This document shows positions 1 through 7,569 of a stretch of DNA of 39,303 nucleotides, one piece after another (the stretch's first letter is position 1; each line of letters opens with the position of its first letter). The stretch is taken from contig DATLYJ010000055.1 of the NCBI GenBank assembly GCA_035574915.1, positions 1 through 39,303 on the forward strand, read 5' to 3'. The translations under genes and the position numbers were made by a program. The notes below the pieces were generated by a model, which worked only from the letters and a program-made list of their open reading frames with translations, made no database searches and was not told the origin of the DNA. The stretch is from Dehalococcoidia bacterium. Lineage in GTDB: Bacteria; Chloroflexota; Dehalococcoidia; DSTF01; WHTK01.

Positions 1-287
1 TCGCCGCTGGGGATGTCTGCCCCGCCCCGGCCGCCATTCAGGATGCCGATTCCAGAGATACAGGCCTTTTCGTTCGCGGCGCCCACCGCACCACGGCCGG
101 TCACCTCGTGGTGGGGGAACTTGTAGGCGTCCTTGGTCTCGGGCTTCCCCCGAGGGTCAACCCATGCGTAGAGGGCCCGCATCTTGGCCGGCGGCGCGTC
201 GTTGGGCAGGTTAGCTTCCGTGCCGGGGCCGTCCCAGTCGCCATCGGACGTCCTGGTGTGGTGGACCCGGATCGCTCCACTCGCCAT
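1..287 (-). CDS. Phage head-maturation-like protein, C-terminus cut by window edge
   Basis: An open frame begins at ATG 285-287 and runs off the left edge (95 codons visible). A good ribosome-binding site (GGAGGT) lies 7-8 nt upstream of the ATG. The visible protein contains KMRALYAWVDPRG, then YKFPHHEV, then GAANEKACISGIGILNGG and GGADIP. From memory, this order (AWVDP, YKxxHHE, GAxN, GxxxLNGxRGG, IP) recurs in proteins annotated as phage head maturation or prohead protease and in prophage or gene-transfer-agent head modules. The protease domain itself is not visible, so the role is inferred from this motif block only. It lies downstream of an unrelated lipoprotein gene on the same strand. 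It could be a prophage edge continuing to the left or an isolated remnant. Confidence 0.65.
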   Translation of the reverse strand, partial: MASGAIRVHHTRTSDGDWDGPGTEANLPNDAPPAKMRALYAWVDPRGKPETKDAYKFPHHEVTGRGAVGAANEKACISGIGILNGGRGGADIPSG

Positions 288-431
288 GTCGCACCTCCAG
301 CCCTGATCCTGAGCCGCCAGTGCTCGCGGGAGACTAGGCTGACGCACGCATGACCTCTCGGTTTCGTGACAACTGGCCTCCCGATGATCGGCAAGCGGGC
401 GGGCCGCCGGGGCGAGGCGCCGGGTGTTCGG

Positions 432-1565
432 CTAGCCTGGCCAGACCAGCCGGCCGTCTCTGTAGATAGCCCGCAGGAACTGGTCCGTGAAGACCTTGCT
501 CACGTCCACCGCCTTCTCGATGCCCCTGTGTTCGAGCAAGATGTCATGCGCGCGCTGCCACTGTTCTCGCGTCTGCCAGCCGATGCCATTGCGCGCCGTA
601 AGGTCGTTCTTCGCCCGCGAGAGCTCCGTCTCGAGCATGAACTTCTGGTGGGCGCGGTCCTCCTGCGGCGCGTACCTCATGACGATGTCGATCGCCTCGT
701 CGCGGTTACGGTCGGCGTAGGCGATGCCGTAGAGGGCGGCGCGCAGGAAGCGAAGGAGCCGGTCGGGGTCCTTCGAGACCTGCTCGGCGCTCGAGGCGTA
801 GGTGAGGCCCAGAGACTCGATGCCGTAGTCGTTGGGGTCGAAAAGGCGCGTGCGCACGCCCTGAGCGGCGAGCACGCCCGGCTCGTTCGAGAAGAACACG
901 GGCAGGATGTCCACGCGCCCCTCGGACAGAATGCGCGGATCGAAGCCAACGCTCACCTGGTTGATCCGCGCGGGGTCGACGCCGTTGGCGCGCGTGATCG
1001 CCGGGAACTCGGCCGGGACCGACCCCTTGTAGCCGAAGGTCTTGCCCTCCCAGTCTTTCACGCTGCGGATGGGGGAGCTTTCCAGCACGGCGAAGGCGAG
1101 CTCGCTGCGCTGGCCGATGAGCGCGAGAGACACGAGGTTCAAGTCCTGGGCGTTGCGCTTCAGGACGGAGGCGCCGTTGGCGGTCGTGACGTTGACCTCG
1201 CCGGCCAGGGTGAGCTGCAGGTGCTCGCCCGACTGCGCGTGTCTGATATCGACTTCCAGGCGCTGCTCGGCGAAGAAGCCCTTCTCCTTGGCCACGTAGG
1301 CGCCAACGAAGGGCAGGTTGGCCTGCGCCTTGAAGCCGGCCATGAAGGTGGCCTTCTTGATCTCGGGCAGGCCCGTGGCGGCCGCCGCCGGCTCCTCGCT
1401 GCTGTCTCCGCAGGCGGCCAGCGCGAACGCCAGCCCCGGCATTGCTGCCAGCAAGCGGCGGCGAGATATGGCCCGGCCGACGGGATTGCGGTTCCCCCTC
1501 CTCCTGCCGGGGGAGGGGGCAAAGAGGTGTGGTGTCCGGGAAATACCGGCCCCGGTTAGACGCAT
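432..1565 (-). CDS. ABC transporter substrate-binding lipoprotein (NMT1/THI5-SsuA type)
   Basis: A 377-residue secreted solute-binding protein. The N-terminus has SRRRLL (residues 34-39), a hydrophobic stretch and a lipobox ending in Cys52 (LALAAC), which reads as a Tat-type lipoprotein signal. The mature part follows the NMT1/THI5-like order: KATFMAGFKAQANLPFVGAY, then EKGFFAEQRLEVDI, then the SGEHLQLTLAGEVNVTTANG segment and DWEGKTFGYKG. This family binds thiamine precursors (ThiY), sulfonates (SsuA), nitrate or similar small ligands for import; the ligand here cannot be read from sequence. The start is fixed by AAGGAGAGG about 5 nt upstream of ATG 1565. No ABC permease or ATPase gene lies next to it within the window, so it is an orphan here. 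The flanking genes are unrelated. Confidence 0.88.
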   Translation of the reverse strand: MRLTGAGISRTPHLFAPSPGRRRGNRNPVGRAISRRRLLAAMPGLAFALAACGDSSEEPAAAATGLPEIKKATFMAGFKAQANLPFVGAYVAKEKGFFAEQRLEVDIRHAQSGEHLQLTLAGEVNVTTANGASVLKRNAQDLNLVSLALIGQRSELAFAVLESSPIRSVKDWEGKTFGYKGSVPAEFPAITRANGVDPARINQVSVGFDPRILSEGRVDILPVFFSNEPGVLAAQGVRTRLFDPNDYGIESLGLTYASSAEQVSKDPDRLLRFLRAALYGIAYADRNRDEAIDIVMRYAPQEDRAHQKFMLETELSRAKNDLTARNGIGWQTREQWQRAHDILLEHRGIEKAVDVSKVFTDQFLRAIYRDGRLVWPG

Positions 1566-1628
1566 GTGACCTCTCCTTTCGAGGCTGCGGGTCTAGCCGG
1601 ACCGGCGATGCTCTAGCTCTGTTGACCG

Positions 1629-2558
1629 CTAGACGGTGTAGACTCTCTCGCCTGGTCCCTTAAGGACGATTGCCTGGGTCCCGTCTGGCTTCCAGAAGGG
1701 CCCGATGAGGTTGTCGTTCGTGCCGCTATCTAGCTCTTCGATTCCTCCTTCCCGGTCCATGAGCGCCAGCAGTCCGGCCTCGCCGGCCAGCAGCGCCCGC
1801 TCCTGCCCCGGCCACCAGGCGGCGCCAAGGACCGCGCCCCTCCCCTGCCATTCGCGACCACGCCACAGGGCGCCGTCATAGAAGAGGAGCTTGTTTGCGC
1901 CAGTCCCGTCCTGGCCGAACGCCCGATAGCCCGCTACCAGCGCCACCGAGTCCTGGCGCCAGTCGACGGCCAGGAAGTCGTCCTCATCGTCGCTGGCCAG
2001 GAGCGCCTGAAGATAGCGCCCGTCGCAGCGGTAGAGGGCGTGGGGACGCGGGTAGCCGGCCCAGCGGCTGGCATAGGCCCCGACGAGCGCGTAGGCCCCG
2101 TCCGGCCGGAAGGCTATCGCCCGCAAAGTATGCGCGCGGTCGCCCGGGACCGGGACGAGGTCACCGGAGGAGGCATCATACCGGAGCACCGTGCCAGCAT
2201 TGCCCACGATCAGGGCAAAACTGCCGTCCGGATGCCAGGCGACGCGCCTCAGGTTCTCGCTCGTCGGCGCCGCCAGCTCTTCGAAGCGCTCCCCTTGCGT
2301 CCGCAATACGCTGCCCCGGTTCCCGACCAGCAGGGCCATCTTGCCGTCTGGTGACCAGGCAGCGCCGCGCAGGTTCTGCCTGGTGCCGGTCTCGAGGGAG
2401 TGGAGGCGGGAGCCGTCGAAGAGCAGGGCCGAGCCGCCGTTGGCGACGAGTATAGCGGAGCTTCCGTCCGGCCGCCACGCGACCCAGCGTGGCGTCCGGC
2501 GCGGCTGCCAGGGCAGCGGCTCCAGGGCGTGGCCGTCGAAGACGTAGGCGACCGTCAT
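1629..2558 (-). CDS. WD40-like beta-propeller protein
   Basis: A 309-residue protein built from about six or seven repeats of roughly 42 residues with the pattern AWxPDGSxALxVGxxGxxLxxxG. Examples are WRPDGSSAILVANGG, WSPDGKMALLVGNRG, WHPDGSFALIVGNAG and FRPDGAYALVGAYAS, with a last WKPDGTQAIVLKGPG. Such repeats fold as beta-propeller blades and usually serve as binding scaffolds. No signal peptide or catalytic domain is visible, so it is probably cytoplasmic and its partner is unknown. The final strand, ending RVYTV, resembles the first (VAYVFDG), which would allow velcro closure of the propeller. It is divergent from mnmA across a 246-bp intergenic region. I see no gene or clear structured element in that gap apart from the mnmA promoter. 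Confidence 0.8.
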   Translation of the reverse strand: MTVAYVFDGHALEPLPWQPRRTPRWVAWRPDGSSAILVANGGSALLFDGSRLHSLETGTRQNLRGAAWSPDGKMALLVGNRGSVLRTQGERFEELAAPTSENLRRVAWHPDGSFALIVGNAGTVLRYDASSGDLVPVPGDRAHTLRAIAFRPDGAYALVGAYASRWAGYPRPHALYRCDGRYLQALLASDDEDDFLAVDWRQDSVALVAGYRAFGQDGTGANKLLFYDGALWRGREWQGRGAVLGAAWWPGQERALLAGEAGLLALMDREGGIEELDSGTNDNLIGPFWKPDGTQAIVLKGPGERVYTV

Positions 2559-2789
2559 GCAGGGATTCTAACCCGGGGCCAGTGAACCATCGAACCTCGT
2601 GCTCGGAGAGCACGCTAAGGCCGCCGAGGGCCGTGGGGTTATTTCGATAGTGCAGTCCACTTCCGTGGCTCAGTCTGGGACGACGCTGAGGCAGCACCGT
2701 CGTCGCGAATGCCGCAGTCTCGACGGCTCAGCGTTGGGAACGGAGCCGCGCCATCAACTGACGGCGACAGGCGGGACGCCGAAACCCGT

Positions 2790-2795
2790 TACACT
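2790..2795 (+). promoter_or_regulatory. Predicted -10 element of mnmA
   Basis: TACACT lies 9 nt before the mnmA ATG, so transcription would begin within a few bases of the start codon and the mRNA would be nearly leaderless. No convincing -35 is visible. This is inference from position and motif only. Confidence 0.35.
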
Positions 2796-2804
2796 GAAGG
2801 GGAT

Positions 2805-3920
2805 ATGGCTGCGAAGAAGCGCGTGATCGTCGCGATGAGCGGAGGCGTTGATTCGGCCGTGGCGGCGGGGCTGCTCGTCCGCGACGGCTACGAGGTCGTC
2901 GGCATCACCATGCGGCTGTGGACGAACGAGGACCCGGAGGCCAGGCGCAACCAGAAGTCGTGCTGCGGCGTCGAGGACGTCGATGACGCGCGCGCCGCAG
3001 CGGACGTGCTCGGCATCCCTCACTATGTCATGAACCTGGAGCAGGAGTTCGGCAGAAAGGTCGTCGACTACTTCGTCGCCGAGTACCGGCGTGGGAGGAC
3101 CCCGAACCCCTGCCTGGCCTGCAACGAGCACGTGAAGTTCCGGGCGCTGCTGGACCGCGCCCTGGCCATGGACGCCGACTACCTGGCGACCGGCCACTAT
3201 GCCCGCATCCGCCGCGAGCGCGACATCGTAAGCCTCTTGCGGGCCATCGACGACTGCAAAGACCAGTCCTACGTGCTCTACACGCTCCGTCAGCCAGAGC
3301 TTAGGCGGCTCCTTTTCCCCGTCGGGGAGTTTCCGAAGTCGGAGACGCGGCGCCTGGCGGCGGAGTGGGGGCTGCCCGTGGCCGACAAGCCCGACAGCGC
3401 CGAGATCTGCTTCGTGCCCGGAGGCGACTACCGCGCCTTCCTTGCGGAACGGCTACCACAGGCCGCCGGCGCGATTGTCGACAGCGTCGGCGAGGTCGTG
3501 GGCCAGCACCAGGGCATCGCCGGGTTCACGGTCGGACAGCGGAAGGGCCTTGGCGCCTTCGGCACGCCCCGGTACGTGACCAACATCGACCCCGAGCGAA
3601 ACCTGATCACCATCGGTGACGAGGACGACCTCTTCTGCCGTTACCTTATCGCCGAGGACATCAGCTGGGTCGAGGGCGGGCCGCCGGCGGATGAGTTCGC
3701 CGCCTCCGTAAAGGTCCGCTACAAGTCGCCGGCCGCGCCGGCGGTCGTGCGCCTCCGGGCAGGGGAAGTTGAGGTCGAGTTCGAGCGCGGCGTACGGGCG
3801 ATAACGCCTGGCCAGGCCGCGGTGTTCTACGAGGGCGACAGGGTTATTGGCGGCGGCGTTATCAGCCGAGCATTCAATAGAGAACCAGTCGCGAGATCGG
3901 CCACTGCTATACTGCGCTAA
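2805..3920 (+). CDS. mnmA: tRNA-specific 2-thiouridylase MnmA
   Basis: A 371-residue enzyme that thiolates U34 in tRNAs for Lys, Glu and Gln, using ATP activation and persulfide sulfur. The N-terminal PP-loop SGGVDS is at residues 12-17. TPNPCLACN carries Cys103 and Cys106, and a distal Cys202 sits in SAEICFVPGGDYRAF; GHYARI and DQSYVLYTL are also family hallmarks. Cys106 and Cys202 match the catalytic pair. Cys103 replaces the Asp of the E. coli enzyme and gives a three-cysteine arrangement of the kind associated with an Fe-S-dependent variant. The ATG at 2805 is preferred to upstream in-frame starts because the conserved KKRVIVAMSGG segment begins right after it and GAAGGGG lies just before it. 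Length is typical for the family. Confidence 0.97.
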   Translation: MAAKKRVIVAMSGGVDSAVAAGLLVRDGYEVVGITMRLWTNEDPEARRNQKSCCGVEDVDDARAAADVLGIPHYVMNLEQEFGRKVVDYFVAEYRRGRTPNPCLACNEHVKFRALLDRALAMDADYLATGHYARIRRERDIVSLLRAIDDCKDQSYVLYTLRQPELRRLLFPVGEFPKSETRRLAAEWGLPVADKPDSAEICFVPGGDYRAFLAERLPQAAGAIVDSVGEVVGQHQGIAGFTVGQRKGLGAFGTPRYVTNIDPERNLITIGDEDDLFCRYLIAEDISWVEGGPPADEFAASVKVRYKSPAAPAVVRLRAGEVEVEFERGVRAITPGQAAVFYEGDRVIGGGVISRAFNREPVARSATAILR

Positions 3921-3954
3921 AGTCAACCGCCTATTTCAGCGACCGGAGTCCTGA

Positions 3955-4287
3955 ATGACAGTCCTGGGAATCCTCGCGGACATCCGCGATGTCGTGATCA
4001 TCGTCTACGGCGCGCTCGGCATCGTGCTCGTTTCCCTGCTCAGTGTCCTGATCTTTGCCGTGTACCGCGCCTTCCGCGGCCTGCAGAACACTATCAACGA
4101 GCTCATAGACGACTCGGTGAAGCCCACTCTTACCTCGATCAGGGAGACTGCTGAGACCGTCAAGGGCACGACGGAGTTCGTTGGCCAGACGGCCGTCTCG
4201 CCGATTATCCGCACCTACGGCATGGTGGCCGGCGTGCGACGCGGCCTTGGCGTGCTCGCCGGCCTGAACCGCCGCAAGGAGGGCTAG
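3955..4287 (+). CDS. Small membrane protein, YtxG/DUF948-like
   Basis: A 110-residue protein with one strong N-terminal transmembrane helix (residues about 12-38, DVVIIVYGALGIVLVSLLSVLIFAVY) followed by an amphipathic region rich in Thr, Glu and Val. The order of membrane anchor, LQNTINELIDDSVKPTL and ETAETVKGTTEFVG resembles DUF948/YtxG-type envelope proteins of Gram-positive bacteria. The start ATG 3955 follows the mnmA stop by 34 nt. The next small gene begins 3 nt after this stop, so the two form an operon and may also be read through from mnmA. Molecular function is unknown; a role near the cell envelope is inferred from the topology. Confidence 0.75.
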   Translation: MTVLGILADIRDVVIIVYGALGIVLVSLLSVLIFAVYRAFRGLQNTINELIDDSVKPTLTSIRETAETVKGTTEFVGQTAVSPIIRTYGMVAGVRRGLGVLAGLNRRKEG

Positions 4288-4290
4288 GAC

Positions 4291-4545
4291 ATGGGGCTCC
4301 TGCGACTCCTCATCCTGGCTGGTGCCGCCGTGTCAGCTGCGGCCTTCGCGCTCCGCAAGGCCGGCCGCGCGCAGGCCCCGAGTGAGGGCGGGGCGCCGGA
4401 GTCCGAGAGCGCGCCCTCGGACCCACTCGACGCCGTCAAGCGGCGCGCCGAAGAGGCGCTGGCGGCCGCCCGCGAGGCAAAGGCCGAGAAGGAAGCAGAA
4501 CTGCAGCGCCAGTTCGAAGAGGCGAAGCGCGGCGCCAGGAGATGA
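4291..4545 (+). CDS. Small anchored coiled-coil protein
   Basis: An 84-residue protein starting at ATG 4291, only 3 nt after the preceding stop. Residues 3-21 (LLRLLILAGAAVSAAAFAL) form a membrane helix or signal anchor. A Pro/Ser/Glu linker (about 29-45) leads to a charged, strongly helical tail rich in Ala, Glu, Lys and Arg (about 48-84) that should form a coiled coil. The family was not recognised. Pairing with the neighbouring YtxG-like protein suggests a two-gene envelope unit. After the stop, 4546-4715 holds nothing that I can identify. Confidence 0.65.
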   Translation: MGLLRLLILAGAAVSAAAFALRKAGRAQAPSEGGAPESESAPSDPLDAVKRRAEEALAAAREAKAEKEAELQRQFEEAKRGARR

Positions 4546-4715
4546 CCGCCGGCCGGCCCCCCGCTTGGCGGCTGGGAAGCACGGGGCAAACTGCTACCGA
4601 GACGACTCGTATGGCCTACGGTGTGTGCGGCCGGCCGCAACTGACCGAGGGCCTTCAGGAGCACCGGACCCTAAGCGCTGAACACCTGACCGCTGACAGG
4701 CTGAAGAGCTGGAAC

Positions 4716-4809
4716 TGGCGGAGAGGGTGGGATTCGAACCCACGAACCCCCTTTCGGAGGTTACGCGATTTCCAGTCGCGCCTGTTCGGCCACTCCAGCA
4801 CCTCTCCGC
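4716..4809 (-). tRNA. tRNA-Ser(GGA), CCA encoded
   Basis: Read on the minus strand, a 7-bp acceptor stem GGAGAGG/CCTCTCC closes the molecule with discriminator G and an encoded CCA (4716-4718). The anticodon stem CGCGA/TCGCG presents the loop CTGGAAA, so the anticodon is GGA. A long variable arm (CCTCCGAAAGGGGG region) marks it as class II. The T-arm contains GGTTCGAATCC. All features fit tRNA-Ser decoding UCC and UCU. Confidence 0.97.
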
Positions 4810-4889
4810 AGACCAGTCTACCAGACCCCCGCCGGCCGATCAGGGCCCTGCAAAGTTGGCGTTAACTGACGCTATTTGACCGCGGGTTA

Positions 4890-4918
4890 TTGACAGCATG
4901 TTTCATCGCTAATAGAGT
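4890..4918 (+). promoter_or_regulatory. Sigma-A-type promoter of the 97-residue gene
   Basis: TTGACA (4890-4895), a 17-bp spacer and TAGAGT (4913-4918) form a consensus-like vegetative promoter. Transcription would start near 4925, giving a leader of about 50 nt before ATG 4975. A perfect -35 and optimal spacing support it. Confidence 0.65.
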
Positions 4919-4974
4919 CTCCTAGTATGACAAGTCAGATTCCGGAATGAGACGAGGTTAGTAGGAGAGGTTGG

Positions 4975-5268
4975 ATGCCAAAGCTTCATATCAGAAAACC
5001 AGGCGAGGTTCCTCCACCTTCCAGGGCTTCGCGCGCCGTCCGTGAACAGCAGCAGAAGTTCGATGAGTTTGTCCGCGGAATAGATATGTCAGACGTCGGC
5101 GACCTGGAGCTCGAACCGGGCGAGAACCTGCGCAGCGTGAAAGTGCGTCTACGCCGCGCTTCCTCGAGGCTCGGAGTTGACCTCGATATCTGGGATGCCA
5201 ACGGCCACGTCTATTTCAAGCGCGTAACTCGTCGCGGAAGACCCCGCCGGAGCAGGGCCGAGGGCTAG
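4975..5268 (+). CDS. Small basic hypothetical protein
   Basis: A 97-residue protein with its own consensus-like promoter and a strong Shine-Dalgarno (AGGAGAGG) 6-7 nt before ATG 4975. The N-terminus is basic and Pro-rich (IRKPGEVPPPSRASRAV). The middle is acidic (MSDVGDLELEPGENL), followed by a beta-like segment (RSVKVRLRRASSRLGVDL, then DIWDANGHVYFKRV) and a very basic tail RRGRPRRSR. The tail and the alternating charged strand pattern would suit nucleic-acid contact, but no family was recognised. It sits between two tRNA-Ser genes on the opposite strand. A GC-rich hairpin follows the stop. Confidence 0.7.
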   Translation: MPKLHIRKPGEVPPPSRASRAVREQQQKFDEFVRGIDMSDVGDLELEPGENLRSVKVRLRRASSRLGVDLDIWDANGHVYFKRVTRRGRPRRSRAEG

Positions 5269-5292
5269 CGCCGGGCCTCTCCGCGCCTACTT

Positions 5293-5313
5293 GGCGGCCC
5301 GGCGAGGGCCGCC
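5293..5313 (+). terminator. Hairpin downstream of the 97-residue gene
   Basis: GGCGGCCC (5293-5300) and GGGCCGCC (5306-5313) form an 8-bp GC stem with a 5-nt loop, 24 nt after the stop codon. There is no T-run, so it may act weakly or only protect the 3' end. Confidence 0.4.
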
Positions 5314-5391
5314 CCATGCGCGCGGCCGCGTCCGGCCGCATAGGCGCTTGCGTCCTTCGCAGCACCCTGGCGTCGGAAGGTCAGTCGGGGC

Positions 5392-5649
5392 TCAAACGCG
5401 GCCGTCGCGGCGCCAGCGCTCGCGTTCGATCGCTTCCAGGCGTTCGGAGTCAGGCAGGTCGGAGTCCGGCAGCTCTTCGTCCGGTTCCGGGATCTCCGTC
5501 CCGGACATCTCAGGCAGGATGACGCCGCGGCCCATCCCGGTGAGCGAGCCGATGCCGAATGGGCTACGGACCCTGAAGGACAGGAGCCGGATACGGAAGG
5601 AGAGCGGGTCCTGGGGCGCGTGCCGCCGGGGTGGACGCCGCCGCCTCAC
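5392..5649 (-). CDS. Possible small protein with acidic tail
   Basis: An 85-codon frame from GTG 5649. Its C-terminal half is protein-like: GVILPEMSGTEIPEPDEELP followed by DSDLPDSERLEAIERERWRR. Third codon positions are strongly G/C throughout, as in the neighbouring genes. The N-terminus is very basic and there is no clear ribosome-binding site for the GTG, so the real start may be an internal ATG (near 5535 or 5508). The family was not recognised. It lies downstream of a tRNA-Ser on the same strand. If it is not real, 5314-5701 is non-coding. Confidence 0.4.
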   Translation of the reverse strand: MRRRRPPRRHAPQDPLSFRIRLLSFRVRSPFGIGSLTGMGRGVILPEMSGTEIPEPDEELPDSDLPDSERLEAIERERWRRDGRV

Positions 5650-5701
5650 GATGCGTCAGCCGGGCAGCCGAATTGGAGGTCAGGCATCGGGCCTCTGGGG
5701 A

Positions 5702-5793
<92 letters not shown>

Positions 5794-5880
5794 GGAGGGA
5801 TTATAGCAGCGGGGATCGGCCGAGGCCCGGCCGCTGGACCGGGTGGCGGCTGCCAGGACCGGTCTCTGAGCCGAGGCCGG

Positions 5881-6555
5881 CTACTGTGTCCGGACGGATG
5901 ACTCGAGCACGCGCTCGGCCCGCACGACCAAGCGCTGGTCGTATTCGCGCGTGCGGGTGTTGAAGGTCCCTCCGCAGGTTATGAGCGTCACGCTCTGACG
6001 CTCCGTGGGCCCGACGATTTCCTGCACCGGAGCCTGGTCCGCGACGTACTGGGTGCTGCTCACGACCCGGTAGCTGTAAGTGGTCCCATCGGCGAGCACG
6101 ACCTTGATCTCATCGCCGAGGTTGAGTTGGCGCAGCTTCCAAAAGACCGCGGGGCCGTAATTCCGGTAGTCGACGTGTCCGGCAAAGACCGCATTCCCTT
6201 CCCAGCCGGGGTGGGCCGAGAAGTCGTACCAGGCCACCTCCTCCGGCCCTTTGGGGTCCTGCATGACGCCCTGGGCGTCGACGCCGAGGACGACGATCGG
6301 GGCATCGACGCCGATGCGTGGGATCTGGAGGCGGACGATAGGCGCCCGGCTCGGCTCCGGGGTCGGCTGAGGCGCCGGCGTGGGCGGCAGCGGAGTGGGC
6401 TCGAGGACAGCGAAGTCCCCCTGGGCATCCGGGCCGGGGATCGTGCGCGCCTTGTCGCGGGCGCCGACACCCGCGAGCGCCGCGACAATGATCGCGATGC
6501 CGCCCACGAGCATGAGGGCGGAGAGTGCAACGGTTACCGTTCGCCGGCGGAGCAT
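5881..6555 (-). CDS. Sortase (class E/F-like), copy 1
   Basis: A 224-residue membrane-anchored transpeptidase that would cut a C-terminal sorting motif and attach the protein to the cell wall or to another acceptor. An N-terminal transmembrane segment (about 9-31) is followed by a Pro/Thr stalk (LEPTPLPPTPAPQPTPEPS). The sortase barrel has the catalytic triad His127 (FAGHVDY), Cys194 (TLITCGG) and Arg208 (YDQRLVVRA). It is the last and shortest of four consecutive sortase genes and lacks the Cys-bracketed linker motif seen in copies 2 and 3. It starts 128 nt after the stop of copy 2, so it may have its own promoter. The class is inferred from size and context. Confidence 0.93.
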   Translation of the reverse strand: MLRRRTVTVALSALMLVGGIAIIVAALAGVGARDKARTIPGPDAQGDFAVLEPTPLPPTPAPQPTPEPSRAPIVRLQIPRIGVDAPIVVLGVDAQGVMQDPKGPEEVAWYDFSAHPGWEGNAVFAGHVDYRNYGPAVFWKLRQLNLGDEIKVVLADGTTYSYRVVSSTQYVADQAPVQEIVGPTERQSVTLITCGGTFNTRTREYDQRLVVRAERVLESSVRTQ

Positions 6556-6683
6556 CGCTGTCTCACTGAGGTGGCCTGCTTAGTTCTCGGCATGAATCGG
6601 CCGGCACATAGCGTCCTCTCTATCTTACGCCGAACCGCCCGCGTCCATGCTCACAACCTGGAACACGAGACGGACAACGGACG

Positions 6684-7499
6684 TTACCCGCCATCGGAGC
6701 TCGCGACCAGGACCGCGCGCACCACGCGGCGATGGCTGTACTCGCGGGCGCGCGGGTCGAACGTGCCGTTGCAGGTGATCAGAGTCATGATGTTTGGGCC
6801 GCCGCTGAGGAGGCTCGCCCAGTTCGTGTCCGGGGGGTAGTCGCCGTACCACTGCACCACGTACTGATAGTGGCCGCCATCGCCGGTGTAGTAGTCGATC
6901 ACGTCGCCTTCCACGACGTTGCGGAGTTGGGCGAACACCGCCGGACAGCAGATGTAGTCGACGTGGCCCGCTATGACGGTGTTGCCGCCGGCGGGGGGAT
7001 AGCCCCCGAGTCCGGGCAGCGCGCTGAAGTCATAGAGGACTACGTCACTGCCCCCGAGCGGGTTGCCCATGGTGCCGTCAGGACCGACCACGCTGACATT
7101 TACCGGCGCGTTGATGCCCAGCCGCCTCATGACGAAGCGGTCCGCCGTGCCGTAGATGTTCGCGGAGGGACTGGATGGGGCGGTCACCACCTGCCGGGGG
7201 GAGGGCGTTGGGTCGGGGCAATTCTGGCGGTACCAGACGCGCTCGGCCTCCGACTGGTACTCCGTGCCCCTGATCGCCGCGCAGTCCGCCCGCACGACCG
7301 GTGTCGCCGATGGCGCCGGCGTGGCGGTCGGCGCTGGCGCCGTGGTCGGTGTCGCCTGCGAATCGAGGTGCACTGCCACGGACGAGGGCGACGCTGCCAC
7401 GGTACGCCCATCCTTTTCGTCCAGCGCGAGCACGCCCCCGAGCACGCCGAGAAAGACGGCGAGCGGGGCGCCCAGTAGGAGGACAAGCCGGAGCCTCAA
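6684..7499 (-). CDS. Sortase (class E/F-like), copy 2, with Cys-bracketed linker
   Basis: A 271-residue sortase. It has an N-terminal membrane anchor (about 4-26), a Thr/Pro/Ala-rich stalk, then a compact segment with Cys73 and Cys94 flanking AAIRGTEYQSEAERVWYRQN, then the catalytic barrel. The active-site triad is His179 (IAGHVDY), Cys243 (TLITCNG) and Arg257 (YSHRRVVRA). Two further cysteines follow the His (YICCPAV), so extracytoplasmic disulfides are plausible. The start is TTG 7499, preceded by GAGGAG. The preceding sortase ends 70 nt upstream. The Cys73-Cys94 segment is shared with copy 3 and is absent from copies 1 and 4. Confidence 0.92.
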   Translation of the reverse strand: MRLRLVLLLGAPLAVFLGVLGGVLALDEKDGRTVAASPSSVAVHLDSQATPTTAPAPTATPAPSATPVVRADCAAIRGTEYQSEAERVWYRQNCPDPTPSPRQVVTAPSSPSANIYGTADRFVMRRLGINAPVNVSVVGPDGTMGNPLGGSDVVLYDFSALPGLGGYPPAGGNTVIAGHVDYICCPAVFAQLRNVVEGDVIDYYTGDGGHYQYVVQWYGDYPPDTNWASLLSGGPNIMTLITCNGTFDPRAREYSHRRVVRAVLVASSDGG

Positions 7500-7569
7500 G
7501 ACTCCTCGCCTCGCGGTGATCTCAGCGCGCCGCCGCTGCAGGCCATCGGTCTAGCGCAGACGGCAGCAA

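Noticed and set aside
366-1559. Long plus-strand open frame opposite the substrate-binding lipoprotein
   Set aside because: It is the high-GC mirror frame of a clear lipoprotein gene; its composition is Arg/Gly/Ala-rich and it has no family motifs.
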